A stretch of DNA of 35,980 nucleotides from 2-12-FULL-42-15 sp964196565 (GCA_964196565.1 CAXMUH010000141.1:1-35980), one strand, 5' to 3'; positions 14,362-22,779 are shown, numbered from the stretch's first letter. Notes: generated by a model from the letters alone, not told the origin. Numbers and translations: made by a program.

Positions 14362-16920
14362 ATGAGAAAAGCAATTGACAAAATTCAACTGTTCTGGGGC
14401 ATGCCCAATGAAAATATCCTTCACGTGACACGAACAATGGTCGACAGGCAAGAAAATTATCGACAGTATTTTGCTGTTGATAATCAAGCCACTCTAAATA
14501 TTATTAAATCTTTTCTAGAAGCGAAAAAAGAAAATAGAACTCTGTTTGTGCAACTGCTTCAAGAGATTGACCTTGTAACCACGGCAATTGTCATTACCAA
14601 AATCAACCAAGAATTTGAGAATCCGATTTTACCGACTTTTGATCAGCTCGTTAAGAAATTTCCCAATCAAGACGCTGCCCATAAAGCGCTACTGCTATGC
14701 GTCCAACATCAAGACGACTATGCCGCCGCTGTGAATGGCTTAATCGCGTTAAGCTGCAAATTACAACAACAAGGAGTAACAAAATTAAAATCTACGCTAG
14801 CATTATTAGCTCCCGCTATAGGTAAACACTTTAAAGTTAATTATGCTAAAACATGTATCGATATAATAAATGCAATTGCTACAAGACTTCATGAACCTGC
14901 AGAGATAACTGAACACCTTGATTTTCTAATTAATATATTAGCAAAATCAGCTGTTGCAGCTGCAGTTAAAGACTCATTTGAGACAGCGGAGCGCATCCAG
15001 CTACTGATGGGAGTCGATCAAGATAGCCTTGCGACCTTAACCAATCTCTCACGGCACAACCTTAACCGTGACAATAGCAGCACCGAACTATTAGTCAGTG
15101 ACTCCAAAGAGGGAACTGCGCTGCAAGTTGATTTTTTAGGTGATTGCTCTAACCAAAAAGACCCCGAGCAACAAAGAAATTACTTTAAATTTTTAAACGC
15201 CGTGTTGCTTAAACTCTTTAATTCAAACGACACTTATAAGTTCAAACATACCTTAGTCGCTTTAATTTATCTACATATTAAAAGATTCAACGCCAACCTA
15301 ACAGAAGAAAATCAATGGTCAATTGAACTAATGATCGTCTGCACCATTAATGCTGCGACTCAATCCACTCAGTGTGACCAAGCACTGGTTCGAAAGGTTA
15401 TTGCTAGCCTGCTGTCTATTTACCCTGAAAATAAAAAAAACTATCCACGTACAATAACTTCAATTATTCAACATGCATGCAAACATAAATACCCGGAAAC
15501 TACCGACATTTTATTTCAATACTATACTCAATCCAGCACTCCACTTTCACTTTATGAAATCTTAACAGACCAAAAAAACGATTCTGACGATATGGTCGAA
15601 TTTATTTTAACGTCAGTGCTCACAAGACTTAATGATGGGCGCATTGACTTAAATCTTGATGAGGACAAACAGACAAACTTTAGTGATAAAGCAGCTGTTT
15701 TTTTGTTCCACCCCCACATAAAAAGCAAGCTGTCAGAATTACCTGCTTTACTATCGCAACCCGACTCAAGCAATTTAATTTATTATATCAATATGATTGT
15801 GCGTGCACTGCAATCCATCCCTCAAAATCAACGCATCATAAATCTAAATCTGCAGCTCTTCGAGAGGGTAACCCACTCAATCATAACCATGCAACACGCT
15901 AAAGTCAGAGATGTTTCCAAGCTAATCACCTTGCAAGCAAGCTACCTATTTTATATTGTTAATGCAACCAAGCCACGCCGATTATTCAGTTTAATAAGAC
16001 TGATGTATGGTCGCCGTGAACTTGTTGAACAATTCTTTCAACCATTATTCACGGCTATAATTCCCAAAAAAGCGTTCTACTTAAGTCATGGCCTTGATAT
16101 CTGCCAGGCTTATTGCAAACAATTACTTGCATCTCTCGATCCGCTAAAACACCAGGCCGCTCATAAATTAACCCATCTTATATTTAATAACAGGGAGTTA
16201 CAGGGCTCTCATAACTTGCAGCTTATTAACTTCGCCCGTATTTATAATCAACATACAATCGAAGGCTTGCTGCAAACTCTTTCAGATTTAATCAGAGTCG
16301 AGCACAACGACAGAGCAGTACCCCTCATTGCATCTTCACTTATCATTAGCCAAATTAACTATGACCAACCTAGGCACTTACCCGCAGCGTCAATTTTGAC
16401 AATAATGAGATTCTATTGGGAGCACCTCAACCATGATCACCCGAGTTATATTAACCTGGTAGCAACGCTGGGTGCACTCAATATCTTCACAGACCGCACT
16501 AATACTAAGATCAAGCATGACATGATTAAAACCTTGATAGACCATGTTGTCGACCGACTTGAAAATATGTATACACAAACAGAACAAAATTCTAGCTTAG
16601 AACAACGCATCCTTCGCAAAATACTCAGTAATTTCTTTACCGAGATTATACCTAAACTCGGCGATCTATCGCTAACACAGACTTTAAAATCTAATTATGG
16701 AGAAGTGTATCTTCGCTTTATCAATTCACCACAGTCACTTCATCCGGATGTTATTAACAAAAGTCAGCAAAATATTTTATCGCAATACTTTGTAAATAAA
16801 CCCAGTCAGGTTTTTGCATCAAGATTTAGCTGGTTCTCTAGTTTTTTTCAGAGCAAACCTGAAGTGGCTGCGACTATTGGAGAAGAAAAATCTGAATGTG
16901 CTATCATTAACCGTGTTTAA
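14362..16920 (+). CDS. Large unknown, mostly helical protein inside the pilus cluster
   Basis: 852 aa, no family recognised. No signal peptide and no convincing membrane span; Leu, Ile, Asn and Gln are abundant and the whole chain looks like consecutive amphipathic helices, as in alpha-solenoid proteins. A short internal similarity exists between residues about 7-25 (KIQLFWGMPNENILHVTRT) and about 210-228 (RIQLLMGVDQDSLATLTN). The C-terminus has FSWFSSFF followed by VAATIGEEKSE, resembling the end of the 513 aa neighbour. Start ATG 3 bp after the previous stop with a poor SD, so translational coupling is likely. It could be a pilus accessory factor or a substrate of a secretion system; neither is shown by the sequence. 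Confidence 0.85.
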   Translation: MRKAIDKIQLFWGMPNENILHVTRTMVDRQENYRQYFAVDNQATLNIIKSFLEAKKENRTLFVQLLQEIDLVTTAIVITKINQEFENPILPTFDQLVKKFPNQDAAHKALLLCVQHQDDYAAAVNGLIALSCKLQQQGVTKLKSTLALLAPAIGKHFKVNYAKTCIDIINAIATRLHEPAEITEHLDFLINILAKSAVAAAVKDSFETAERIQLLMGVDQDSLATLTNLSRHNLNRDNSSTELLVSDSKEGTALQVDFLGDCSNQKDPEQQRNYFKFLNAVLLKLFNSNDTYKFKHTLVALIYLHIKRFNANLTEENQWSIELMIVCTINAATQSTQCDQALVRKVIASLLSIYPENKKNYPRTITSIIQHACKHKYPETTDILFQYYTQSSTPLSLYEILTDQKNDSDDMVEFILTSVLTRLNDGRIDLNLDEDKQTNFSDKAAVFLFHPHIKSKLSELPALLSQPDSSNLIYYINMIVRALQSIPQNQRIINLNLQLFERVTHSIITMQHAKVRDVSKLITLQASYLFYIVNATKPRRLFSLIRLMYGRRELVEQFFQPLFTAIIPKKAFYLSHGLDICQAYCKQLLASLDPLKHQAAHKLTHLIFNNRELQGSHNLQLINFARIYNQHTIEGLLQTLSDLIRVEHNDRAVPLIASSLIISQINYDQPRHLPAASILTIMRFYWEHLNHDHPSYINLVATLGALNIFTDRTNTKIKHDMIKTLIDHVVDRLENMYTQTEQNSSLEQRILRKILSNFFTEIIPKLGDLSLTQTLKSNYGEVYLRFINSPQSLHPDVINKSQQNILSQYFVNKPSQVFASRFSWFSSFFQSKPEVAATIGEEKSECAIINRV

Positions 16921-17029
16921 AAAATTTCAGCTTAAATTCCCGCTTTCGCAGAAATGGTAAAGAAATAAATTAAGTAAATATTAAATTACTTTAAAAATAA
17001 TCAATAAGCTATTTTAAAGCAAAATAGTT

Positions 17030-17059
17030 TTTACAAGTGCCAGGGATTACCGTTATAAT
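17030..17059 (+). promoter_or_regulatory. Sigma-70 promoter for the secretin block
   Basis: TTTACA (17030-17035, 5 of 6 matches) and a perfect TATAAT (17054-17059) are separated by 18 nt. The predicted start near 17066 gives a leader of about 229 nt before the TcpQ-domain gene. It lies in the 374 bp gap (16921-17294) after the 852 aa gene, which otherwise is AT-rich and holds only a fragment (16936-16960) resembling a dispersed repeat. Confidence 0.62.
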
Positions 17060-17294
17060 ACGACAATATATAAGACTCCCACAGAGCATAACAATACTCA
17101 AAACAGGGAAGCGCCACGGGAGATATTACTAAAAAAATATTGCAAAAGCCTCTTGAAAGGAACTCTAAGAGCAAAACGATTGAGTTAGCGATCATTCTAT
17201 TCTAGGTCTATTAAGACTGATAAGCTTGCTTTTTCACCTATACATAAAGGAAAGCCGCCGTAAACATGTAACTTACAGTGGAAAGGAGTTCTCA

Positions 17295-17708
17295 ATGCGA
17301 GCAATTATCTTATTGGCCTTGTGCTTCATTACAACTATTCCGTGCGCTTATAGCAAAGATGTTCCTCTAGAAGTGCTACGCGCCCAAAAGCGCCAACCTA
17401 GAAAAAAGCCTCATAAAATCATACGAATAAGACATCATCAACCAGCACGTGATGCAAATCAACAGCGTTCGCGCTACACTTTTTACCCAGGCTCAATGAA
17501 AAAAAACATTTCGCACTTAGCCAAACAATTCGGCTGGCATAATGTTGTGTGGCTGCCTAACTATGATTATTCCTGGGTAGGCGTTACGCGCTTCAAACCC
17601 TCAAACATTAAAGATATATTAAGACAGGTTCTTCACAACCTTCCTCTGCAAGCTATCTTTTATCAAGGTAATCATATTCTAGTCATAGCCCCCAGGAACA
17701 TCCAATGA
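17295..17708 (+). CDS. TcpQ-domain periplasmic pilus protein (R64 PilL-like)
   Basis: 137 aa from the ATG at 17295, chosen because AAGGAG lies 7 nt upstream and a good signal peptide follows (MRAIILLALCFITTIPCAYS, about 1-20); the upstream in-frame start at 17226 would bury the signal. Residues about 35-60 are very basic. The C-terminal domain (about 60-137: YTFYPGSMKKNISHLAKQF, then NVVWLPNYDY and ILRQVLHNLPLQAIFY) matches the TcpQ C-terminal family, which helps the type IVb pilus secretin fold and localise in the outer membrane. Its stop overlaps the secretin start (ATGA). Confidence 0.85.
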   Translation: MRAIILLALCFITTIPCAYSKDVPLEVLRAQKRQPRKKPHKIIRIRHHQPARDANQQRSRYTFYPGSMKKNISHLAKQFGWHNVVWLPNYDYSWVGVTRFKPSNIKDILRQVLHNLPLQAIFYQGNHILVIAPRNIQ

Positions 17709-19249
17709 TAAAGTATTTTAAGTTTTACATTCTACTGACAGCATTTTGTTTACTTGCGGCCTGCACCTTGTATAAACAAACTGATAAGAAGATTGACCAA
17801 ACGATCAATCAAATTAAAGCGGCACATGATAGCCTCGACACGGAGCAACCCGCCGTTATTACCAAAAGCGGTTTTTATGTCGATAACAAAGCCATACCAC
17901 TGAATCATAATCCCGAGTGGATGAATCGACATATCAATTTACACGCACAAAGCATGCCATTAAATATACTGCTCCACCGTTTATTGCGTTACTATCCTAT
18001 TGCGATTAATTACGACAGCAGCGTGCAGCCACACCGACTGGTCAACTTAAATTATAGCGGAACAGTAAAAGGCGCTCTGGACACGCTTGCCTCAACCACC
18101 AACATGAGTTATCGCTCCAACGCGCACGTCATTAACTGGTCAGCCTTTGAAACAAAAACGTTTGATATTTCCTTTATGCCTGGCACATCCAATTACTTAG
18201 TTGGGCAGAATCAAGGCCAAGGAAGCACTTCATCTAGCAGTTCCAGCTCGCCATTAAATCAAATCAACGATCAGCAATACAGTAATTTGCATGCACAATT
18301 ATCGGTTTGGAATGATTTAAAAGAAACTATCAACGAACTCAAATCGAAACAAGGCCACGTCGTCATCTCAGAATCAACAACAACTGTAACGGTGCATGAT
18401 CGGCCCAACAATGTTAAATCCATTGCTCGTTATATTAAACAGATTAACCTGCGTCTCAGTCAACAAGTCGCGATTAAAGTTCAAGTGTTAGAAGTACAGC
18501 TTAACAAAGATTTTAATTATGGCATTGATTGGAACTTGCTCACCAGCGGACTTGGTACAAAATTTAGAATTACCGGCAATGCCGGCAGCTCCACCAACCT
18601 TGTTAACGACAGCCTTATCGCCAACAGCAGTAATTCCGCTCTCAGCCGAATTGGTATCGGCTCAAATGGCATGGATGTTTTTATCAACGCGCTAAGCCAA
18701 CAAGGTAAGGTGCGCATTGTTACCGAACCTGAAGTAGTTACCCTGAATAATCAGATTGCCTCCATTCGCATCACCCAAAGCATCGGTTATATTGAAAGCG
18801 TTAGTCAAACCAATACCCAATACTTTAGCACCAGCTCAATTAACCCAGGCAGCATTACGGATGGTTTTACACTTTATATTTTACCTAAGATTCAACAGCA
18901 ACAAGTATTCCTGCAGCTTTCAAGCACCATTGCCAGTTTAGAACGCCTGGAGAAAGTAAATAATATTCCTAACTCAAACGCATCAACCTCATCATCACAA
19001 TATCAGGCAATTCAAGTGCCGACGCTCGCACAAAAGTCATTTAATCAACGCAGTTTAGTAACCAGTGGTTCAACGTTGGTTATTGCTGGATACAAACGTT
19101 TGCGTGATACAAACTCGGATGCCAGCTTTTTTGGCATCAAGCCATTAGGCGGCAAAGGTGCTTCGTCATCCAATATTGAAACACTCGTACTTATTACACC
19201 AACCATACTTCATAGTAGTCAAACTAATGTCAACATTAACACGCAGTGA
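17705..19249 (+). CDS. pilN: Type IVb pilus secretin lipoprotein PilN
   Basis: 514 aa outer-membrane secretin, the pore through which the pilus exits. It is a lipoprotein: lipobox LLAAC with Cys20. N-terminal domains (about 75-140: SMPLNILLHRLLRYYPIAIN...) resemble the STN/N0 fold, followed by a Gly/Ser-rich loop with a run of Ser (about 175-185) and a second N domain (about 215-260). The secretin core runs from about 258 to 505 and includes VRIVTEPEVVTLNNQIASIRI and LVIAGYKRL. Lipidation on a secretin is typical of the R64 PilN/TcpC/BfpB group. The start overlaps the TcpQ gene by 4 bp, and the 3' end overlaps the pilO start. Confidence 0.95.
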   Translation: MIKYFKFYILLTAFCLLAACTLYKQTDKKIDQTINQIKAAHDSLDTEQPAVITKSGFYVDNKAIPLNHNPEWMNRHINLHAQSMPLNILLHRLLRYYPIAINYDSSVQPHRLVNLNYSGTVKGALDTLASTTNMSYRSNAHVINWSAFETKTFDISFMPGTSNYLVGQNQGQGSTSSSSSSSPLNQINDQQYSNLHAQLSVWNDLKETINELKSKQGHVVISESTTTVTVHDRPNNVKSIARYIKQINLRLSQQVAIKVQVLEVQLNKDFNYGIDWNLLTSGLGTKFRITGNAGSSTNLVNDSLIANSSNSALSRIGIGSNGMDVFINALSQQGKVRIVTEPEVVTLNNQIASIRITQSIGYIESVSQTNTQYFSTSSINPGSITDGFTLYILPKIQQQQVFLQLSSTIASLERLEKVNNIPNSNASTSSSQYQAIQVPTLAQKSFNQRSLVTSGSTLVIAGYKRLRDTNSDASFFGIKPLGGKGASSSNIETLVLITPTILHSSQTNVNINTQ

Positions 19250-20483
19250 TGGCACCCAGTTCGTTATACAAGCGTATCGCGAGCTGGTAAAATACAAAAA
19301 GAAAGCTCTGACCGCACAACGAATACGGTATATTGCTGAAAGTCAGGGCCAATTTGTACGCCTTTTTAAACGCCGTACCGGTGAATATGAAGCTGTCTTT
19401 TCTTCAGAGCCAGGCTACCTGTTAGGCGAGAGTGTAAAACAATACTTTCAGCAAGCGAAAAATTTAATATTTTGTGAAAAAATAAAAGACAGCAAACAGA
19501 ATTTATTGGTTATTATTAATGATAACAATGTTTTTACCGATATCATTATCAGCGACGCCCAACTTAAAAATGAACTATTGCCGCTCACAGCTCTTAAAAT
19601 TCCATTTCAAATCGTAGCCTCTGGAGATTCCCCATTAACGAATAATCCGAGCGAGCAAACCGATGAAATATTTTGTTTCCCTAAAGAGTTAACCGAATCC
19701 TTCGAACATATTAACGCGCCCTTATTACCAAGGTTACCAACCGTTCCTGGCGTTCGCTTGTTGCCACTGCCTTTGGCGCTAAAATCTGAACGGCTAAATA
19801 ATGAGTCTTTCATCAATACCGGAATTCTATTACTGATCTCTCTAGGTGTCTTAGTTTTTATATTTTTCTATTTTGGAGACACACAAGATTCAAAACCAAT
19901 TATTACAAAAACCATTAAAAAAGTAATGCCATATTCCCAATATTATACAGCTCTGCAAAGCCCTACACCAGGAGTGATTATTCAATCATCACTCAAGATC
20001 GTTGAAATGTTCTATCAACTTCCAGGCTGGCAATTAACTTCTTTTCATCAAGAAGGCAGCCGCTACACGATTGATCTCAAATTGACAGGCGGCAATCTTC
20101 ACCAACTACAACAATGGGCAAATGACAATAAGTTTTCCCTTCACCTGAACCCAAGGGGGATAAGATTGACTTCCGAAATAATAGCACCAACACGAAAAAG
20201 AATAAATCACATTTACTCACTAACCGATATTACAGCGACCCTACTGGACACAATTAACGATATGCTTACGGACATCTCAGTTAACTTGATCCAAACAACA
20301 GCGCACGCAAAAAGTAAAAGCAACCTATTGCAACTCAATCTTAATGATGTTTCACCGCAACAATTAGTACTGCTTAATAAAATTCTAACCAATTTGCCTG
20401 TTGTGCTAAATTCAATTCAACTTACATTGACACAAGACTCACTGCTTTGTGGGTCGATTAAATTATCGGTTTGGGGGGAATAA
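19227..20483 (+). CDS. pilO: Type IVb pilus protein PilO
   Basis: 418 aa from the ATG at 19227 (MSTLTRSDGTQFVIQ), inside the 3' end of pilN; the longer in-frame start at 19158 would add 23 residues that look like read-through of pilN. The cytoplasmic N-terminal half is followed by a single membrane helix at about 197-216 (TGILLLISLGVLVFIFFYFG) and a periplasmic domain, the bitopic layout of R64 PilO. PilO belongs to the inner-membrane alignment complex joining ATPase and platform to the secretin. The stop is 1 bp before the pilP start, so the block is tightly coupled. Confidence 0.9.
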   Translation: MSTLTRSDGTQFVIQAYRELVKYKKKALTAQRIRYIAESQGQFVRLFKRRTGEYEAVFSSEPGYLLGESVKQYFQQAKNLIFCEKIKDSKQNLLVIINDNNVFTDIIISDAQLKNELLPLTALKIPFQIVASGDSPLTNNPSEQTDEIFCFPKELTESFEHINAPLLPRLPTVPGVRLLPLPLALKSERLNNESFINTGILLLISLGVLVFIFFYFGDTQDSKPIITKTIKKVMPYSQYYTALQSPTPGVIIQSSLKIVEMFYQLPGWQLTSFHQEGSRYTIDLKLTGGNLHQLQQWANDNKFSLHLNPRGIRLTSEIIAPTRKRINHIYSLTDITATLLDTINDMLTDISVNLIQTTAHAKSKSNLLQLNLNDVSPQQLVLLNKILTNLPVVLNSIQLTLTQDSLLCGSIKLSVWGE

Positions 20484-20484
20484 T

Positions 20485-21897
20485 ATGAAACTTAGGAAAA
20501 AGCAAACTTCTATTATCGTAATAACAATTACTGCCATTGTTATTTTTGCTTGGCAAGTCTATCTTTTAATGAGCAATGACATCTCCTCTAACAATAGCTC
20601 CAGTGTATCGATTGCTGCACCTATCGAGACCCCAATGGAAAAAACAGCTATACTTACGTCGAATAAAGTTGAAAGCGCACCACCGCCAACCGTAACAAGT
20701 GGTCCAATGCAAGCTATCACTGCGTTGCAAAGACATAAAGTCACCAATAAAAACCCATACCTCACTCTAGTCAATAATTATAAACTCGCAAAAATGAAGC
20801 ACCAAGTTTTACAAGAAGAACTCGCCATCGCTAACGTGCGTCATAAAATTGCCCTGCTGAACGAAAAAACGCTGTCTACTGATGACAACGATGCACGGAC
20901 AAATTTTGGTGGGTTTGGTATACAATCCGCGAATTCAGATAAGAGTGAAATTAAACTGGTCTATTTAGACTATCAGAACAACCAATGGAGCGCGACATTA
21001 AAAAATGGCAATCGTTTTTCTGAGATCAACGCAGGCGCCCAACTGTCCGATGGCAGCCATATTATTGCAATCAACCGTCATGGTGTTTTAATTCAATCCG
21101 GCAGTCATCGCTATAATTTAAGCTTTAACGGCATTACCCCATTACCGAATCAATCTAAGTCTCCTTTTGCTACGACAACCAAGACTAATCTCTTTAAAAA
21201 GGCAAGCTCGCCAAAAAAAGCGGCTAAGCCAAAATCAAAATCAAAATCAATGAAGACCCAAAAAGCCAAATCTACTCAACGCAAAACAGCATTCATCGAA
21301 CAAAAAATAATTCACCATAAAGTTGCTGCGCTAAATCCTTCATACCCCGCCGCGCTTAAAAAACTCCAGGTGAAAGCAGTGACTGCGCAAAAGCTTGTTA
21401 TTCCAATGGTTGTAATGCGCCCAACCGAACTCCCAATAAAAAAGCATACTACCCAAAAACCTATCACACCGAAAATACCATCAAAAATAAAAACGGTCTC
21501 AAAACCAATTGAAAAAAATAAAACAACTGCGCTCCTTAAACCACCGGTTAAATTAAATCATCAAGTAGTGCTTAAACCAACTCAACCACCAAAAAAAATA
21601 AAGCATACACTTGATGAGACTGTGCTACTTGAAATGCCAGCTAAAAGCTATACCATCTGGCTCAAAAGCTCAGCGAATAAAAAAGAACTGGATGCGTTTG
21701 CTAAAAAATATCATATCGATGGCCGCACCCTTTGCTATTCGAATAAGTCGCACCCAGAACCTTATTACACTTTGGTCTATGGCGACTACCTCACCACACG
21801 TGCGGCTAAATCTGCTTTAGATACTCTACCCGGTTTACTGCACCAAAAAGACTTAAGCATTCAGTCTTTGGGGCAAATTCAAAATCAAATCAGATAG
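20485..21897 (+). CDS. pilP: PilP-like pilus biogenesis protein with a C-terminal SPOR domain
   Basis: 470 aa from the ATG at 20485, preceded by GGGGGAA. One membrane helix at about 8-28 anchors it in the inner membrane. Residues about 70-225 match R64-type PilP: a helical segment (LVNNYKLAKMKHQVLQEELA), then a small beta domain (SEIKLVYLDYQN, HIIAINRHGVLIQSG). R64 PilP ends at about 150-190 aa; here a Lys/Pro-rich linker (about 240-385) and a SPOR-like domain (about 388-470: YTIWLKSSANKKELDAFAKKY, then LVYGDYLTTRAAKSALDTLP) follow. The extra domain suggests the inner-membrane ring is tied to peptidoglycan, perhaps at the division site or pole (inference). The stop codon abuts repeat copy 3. 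Confidence 0.9.
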   Translation: MKLRKKQTSIIVITITAIVIFAWQVYLLMSNDISSNNSSSVSIAAPIETPMEKTAILTSNKVESAPPPTVTSGPMQAITALQRHKVTNKNPYLTLVNNYKLAKMKHQVLQEELAIANVRHKIALLNEKTLSTDDNDARTNFGGFGIQSANSDKSEIKLVYLDYQNNQWSATLKNGNRFSEINAGAQLSDGSHIIAINRHGVLIQSGSHRYNLSFNGITPLPNQSKSPFATTTKTNLFKKASSPKKAAKPKSKSKSMKTQKAKSTQRKTAFIEQKIIHHKVAALNPSYPAALKKLQVKAVTAQKLVIPMVVMRPTELPIKKHTTQKPITPKIPSKIKTVSKPIEKNKTTALLKPPVKLNHQVVLKPTQPPKKIKHTLDETVLLEMPAKSYTIWLKSSANKKELDAFAKKYHIDGRTLCYSNKSHPEPYYTLVYGDYLTTRAAKSALDTLPGLLHQKDLSIQSLGQIQNQIR

Positions 21898-22042
21898 GTA
21901 TACCCCGGACAAAAATTTATTTTTGGCCGGGGTATAAAGCATGAATCCAGCTTCGCTGGATGCTTCCTGGCCGGTTTTACCGACCAGGCTACTTTAGATG
22001 GCGCCCACAAACGACACCTAAAATCATACCGGCTTGGGTACC
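21897..22042. repeat. Dispersed palindromic element, copy 3 (inverted)
   Basis: Reverse-oriented copy of the 7573-7739 element. It contains CCCCGGACAAAAATTTATTT, a GGCCGGGG arm, the ATCCAGCTTCGCTGGAT hairpin, and a right end ACACCTA...GGCTTGGGTA that matches the left end of copy 1. It begins at or within the TAG stop of the PilP gene, so it could have supplied the present stop. The following 22026-22075 holds ACCGG/CCGGT arms from another repeat type. Confidence 0.75.
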
Positions 22043-22150
22043 GGCCTCCGGTCTTTCGCAGAAATAACGAGGCGCCAATTCTATTTGCTAACCGCCCATT
22101 ATTGAGATAAAATTGACCATCATCCTTAAATAATCTTTAGCGAGGCCTTC

Positions 22151-22690
22151 ATGAATCTTTCCCGTAAGCGCTATGCACTTGCTTTATGTGCTGTTTTGCC
22201 AGTTCTACTGCTTTCATCATGTGCACATCGTAGACAGCCTGACGCAACTACTGTTACTGTTAAACAAATCGTGCCATTAACCTTGCCTCAAAAGATTAGC
22301 TCATCTGGTGTACAAATCATTCAACAAGGTGCTCGCTTACAAATGGTTTTACCGATAGATAAATTTTTCCGTTTGCAAACAACTCAAATAAAACCCCATC
22401 AAATACGAACGTTAAAACGAATTGCCGCTTATCTAAAAGGCTACTTGCAAGATTACCATGTTAAACCCGTAATCACTGTTGCCGGATTTACCGACACCGT
22501 ATATACCAAACGTAAACGCTACCAGCTTTCACACCAATATGCGGATGTGGTTGCATCGTATTTATGGAGACAAGGTTTTTCACACAAACAATTACGTGTG
22601 CAAGGCTTCGGTGCCACTGACCCAATAGCAAATCCAAAAACCGCAATCGGCGCTGGATTTAATCGTCGCGTGGTTATTCAGGTAAACTAA
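22151..22690 (+). CDS. OmpA-domain lipoprotein (possibly DotK/IcmN-like)
   Basis: 179 aa. Signal peptide and lipobox LLSSC with Cys24 predict an outer-membrane lipoprotein. Residues about 65-179 form an OmpA C-terminal-like peptidoglycan-binding domain, with VAGFTDT, the helix YQLSHQYADVVASYLWRQGF and the end GFGATDPIANPKTA...NRRVVIQVN. The short length, a single domain after the lipobox and the PIDKFF motif recall DotK/IcmN of the Dot/Icm type IVB secretion system, but also fit Pal/YiaD-type lipoproteins. It is the last plus-strand gene of the region, about 250 bp after pilP, with its own leader. No SD stronger than AGCGAGG is visible. Confidence 0.85.
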   Translation: MNLSRKRYALALCAVLPVLLLSSCAHRRQPDATTVTVKQIVPLTLPQKISSSGVQIIQQGARLQMVLPIDKFFRLQTTQIKPHQIRTLKRIAAYLKGYLQDYHVKPVITVAGFTDTVYTKRKRYQLSHQYADVVASYLWRQGFSHKQLRVQGFGATDPIANPKTAIGAGFNRRVVIQVN

Positions 22691-22714
22691 CCGGCTGCCG
22701 GAATTGGCTTTGAC

Positions 22715-22779
22715 GTAGCCCGGACAAGCAATCTTTGATTGCGCGGCCGGGAAAATAAAAACCTGGCCGTCCAGACTAC
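22715..22779. repeat. Dispersed palindromic element, copy 4 (short)
   Basis: GTAGCCCGGACAAGC and a closing GTCCAGACTAC flank inner arms GCGGCCGGGA and CCTGGCCG. It is a shortened copy of the element at 7573-7739, 24 bp after the OmpA-type lipoprotein stop. A further small stem CCCGC/GCGGG (22797-22816) follows without a T tract. Confidence 0.62.
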
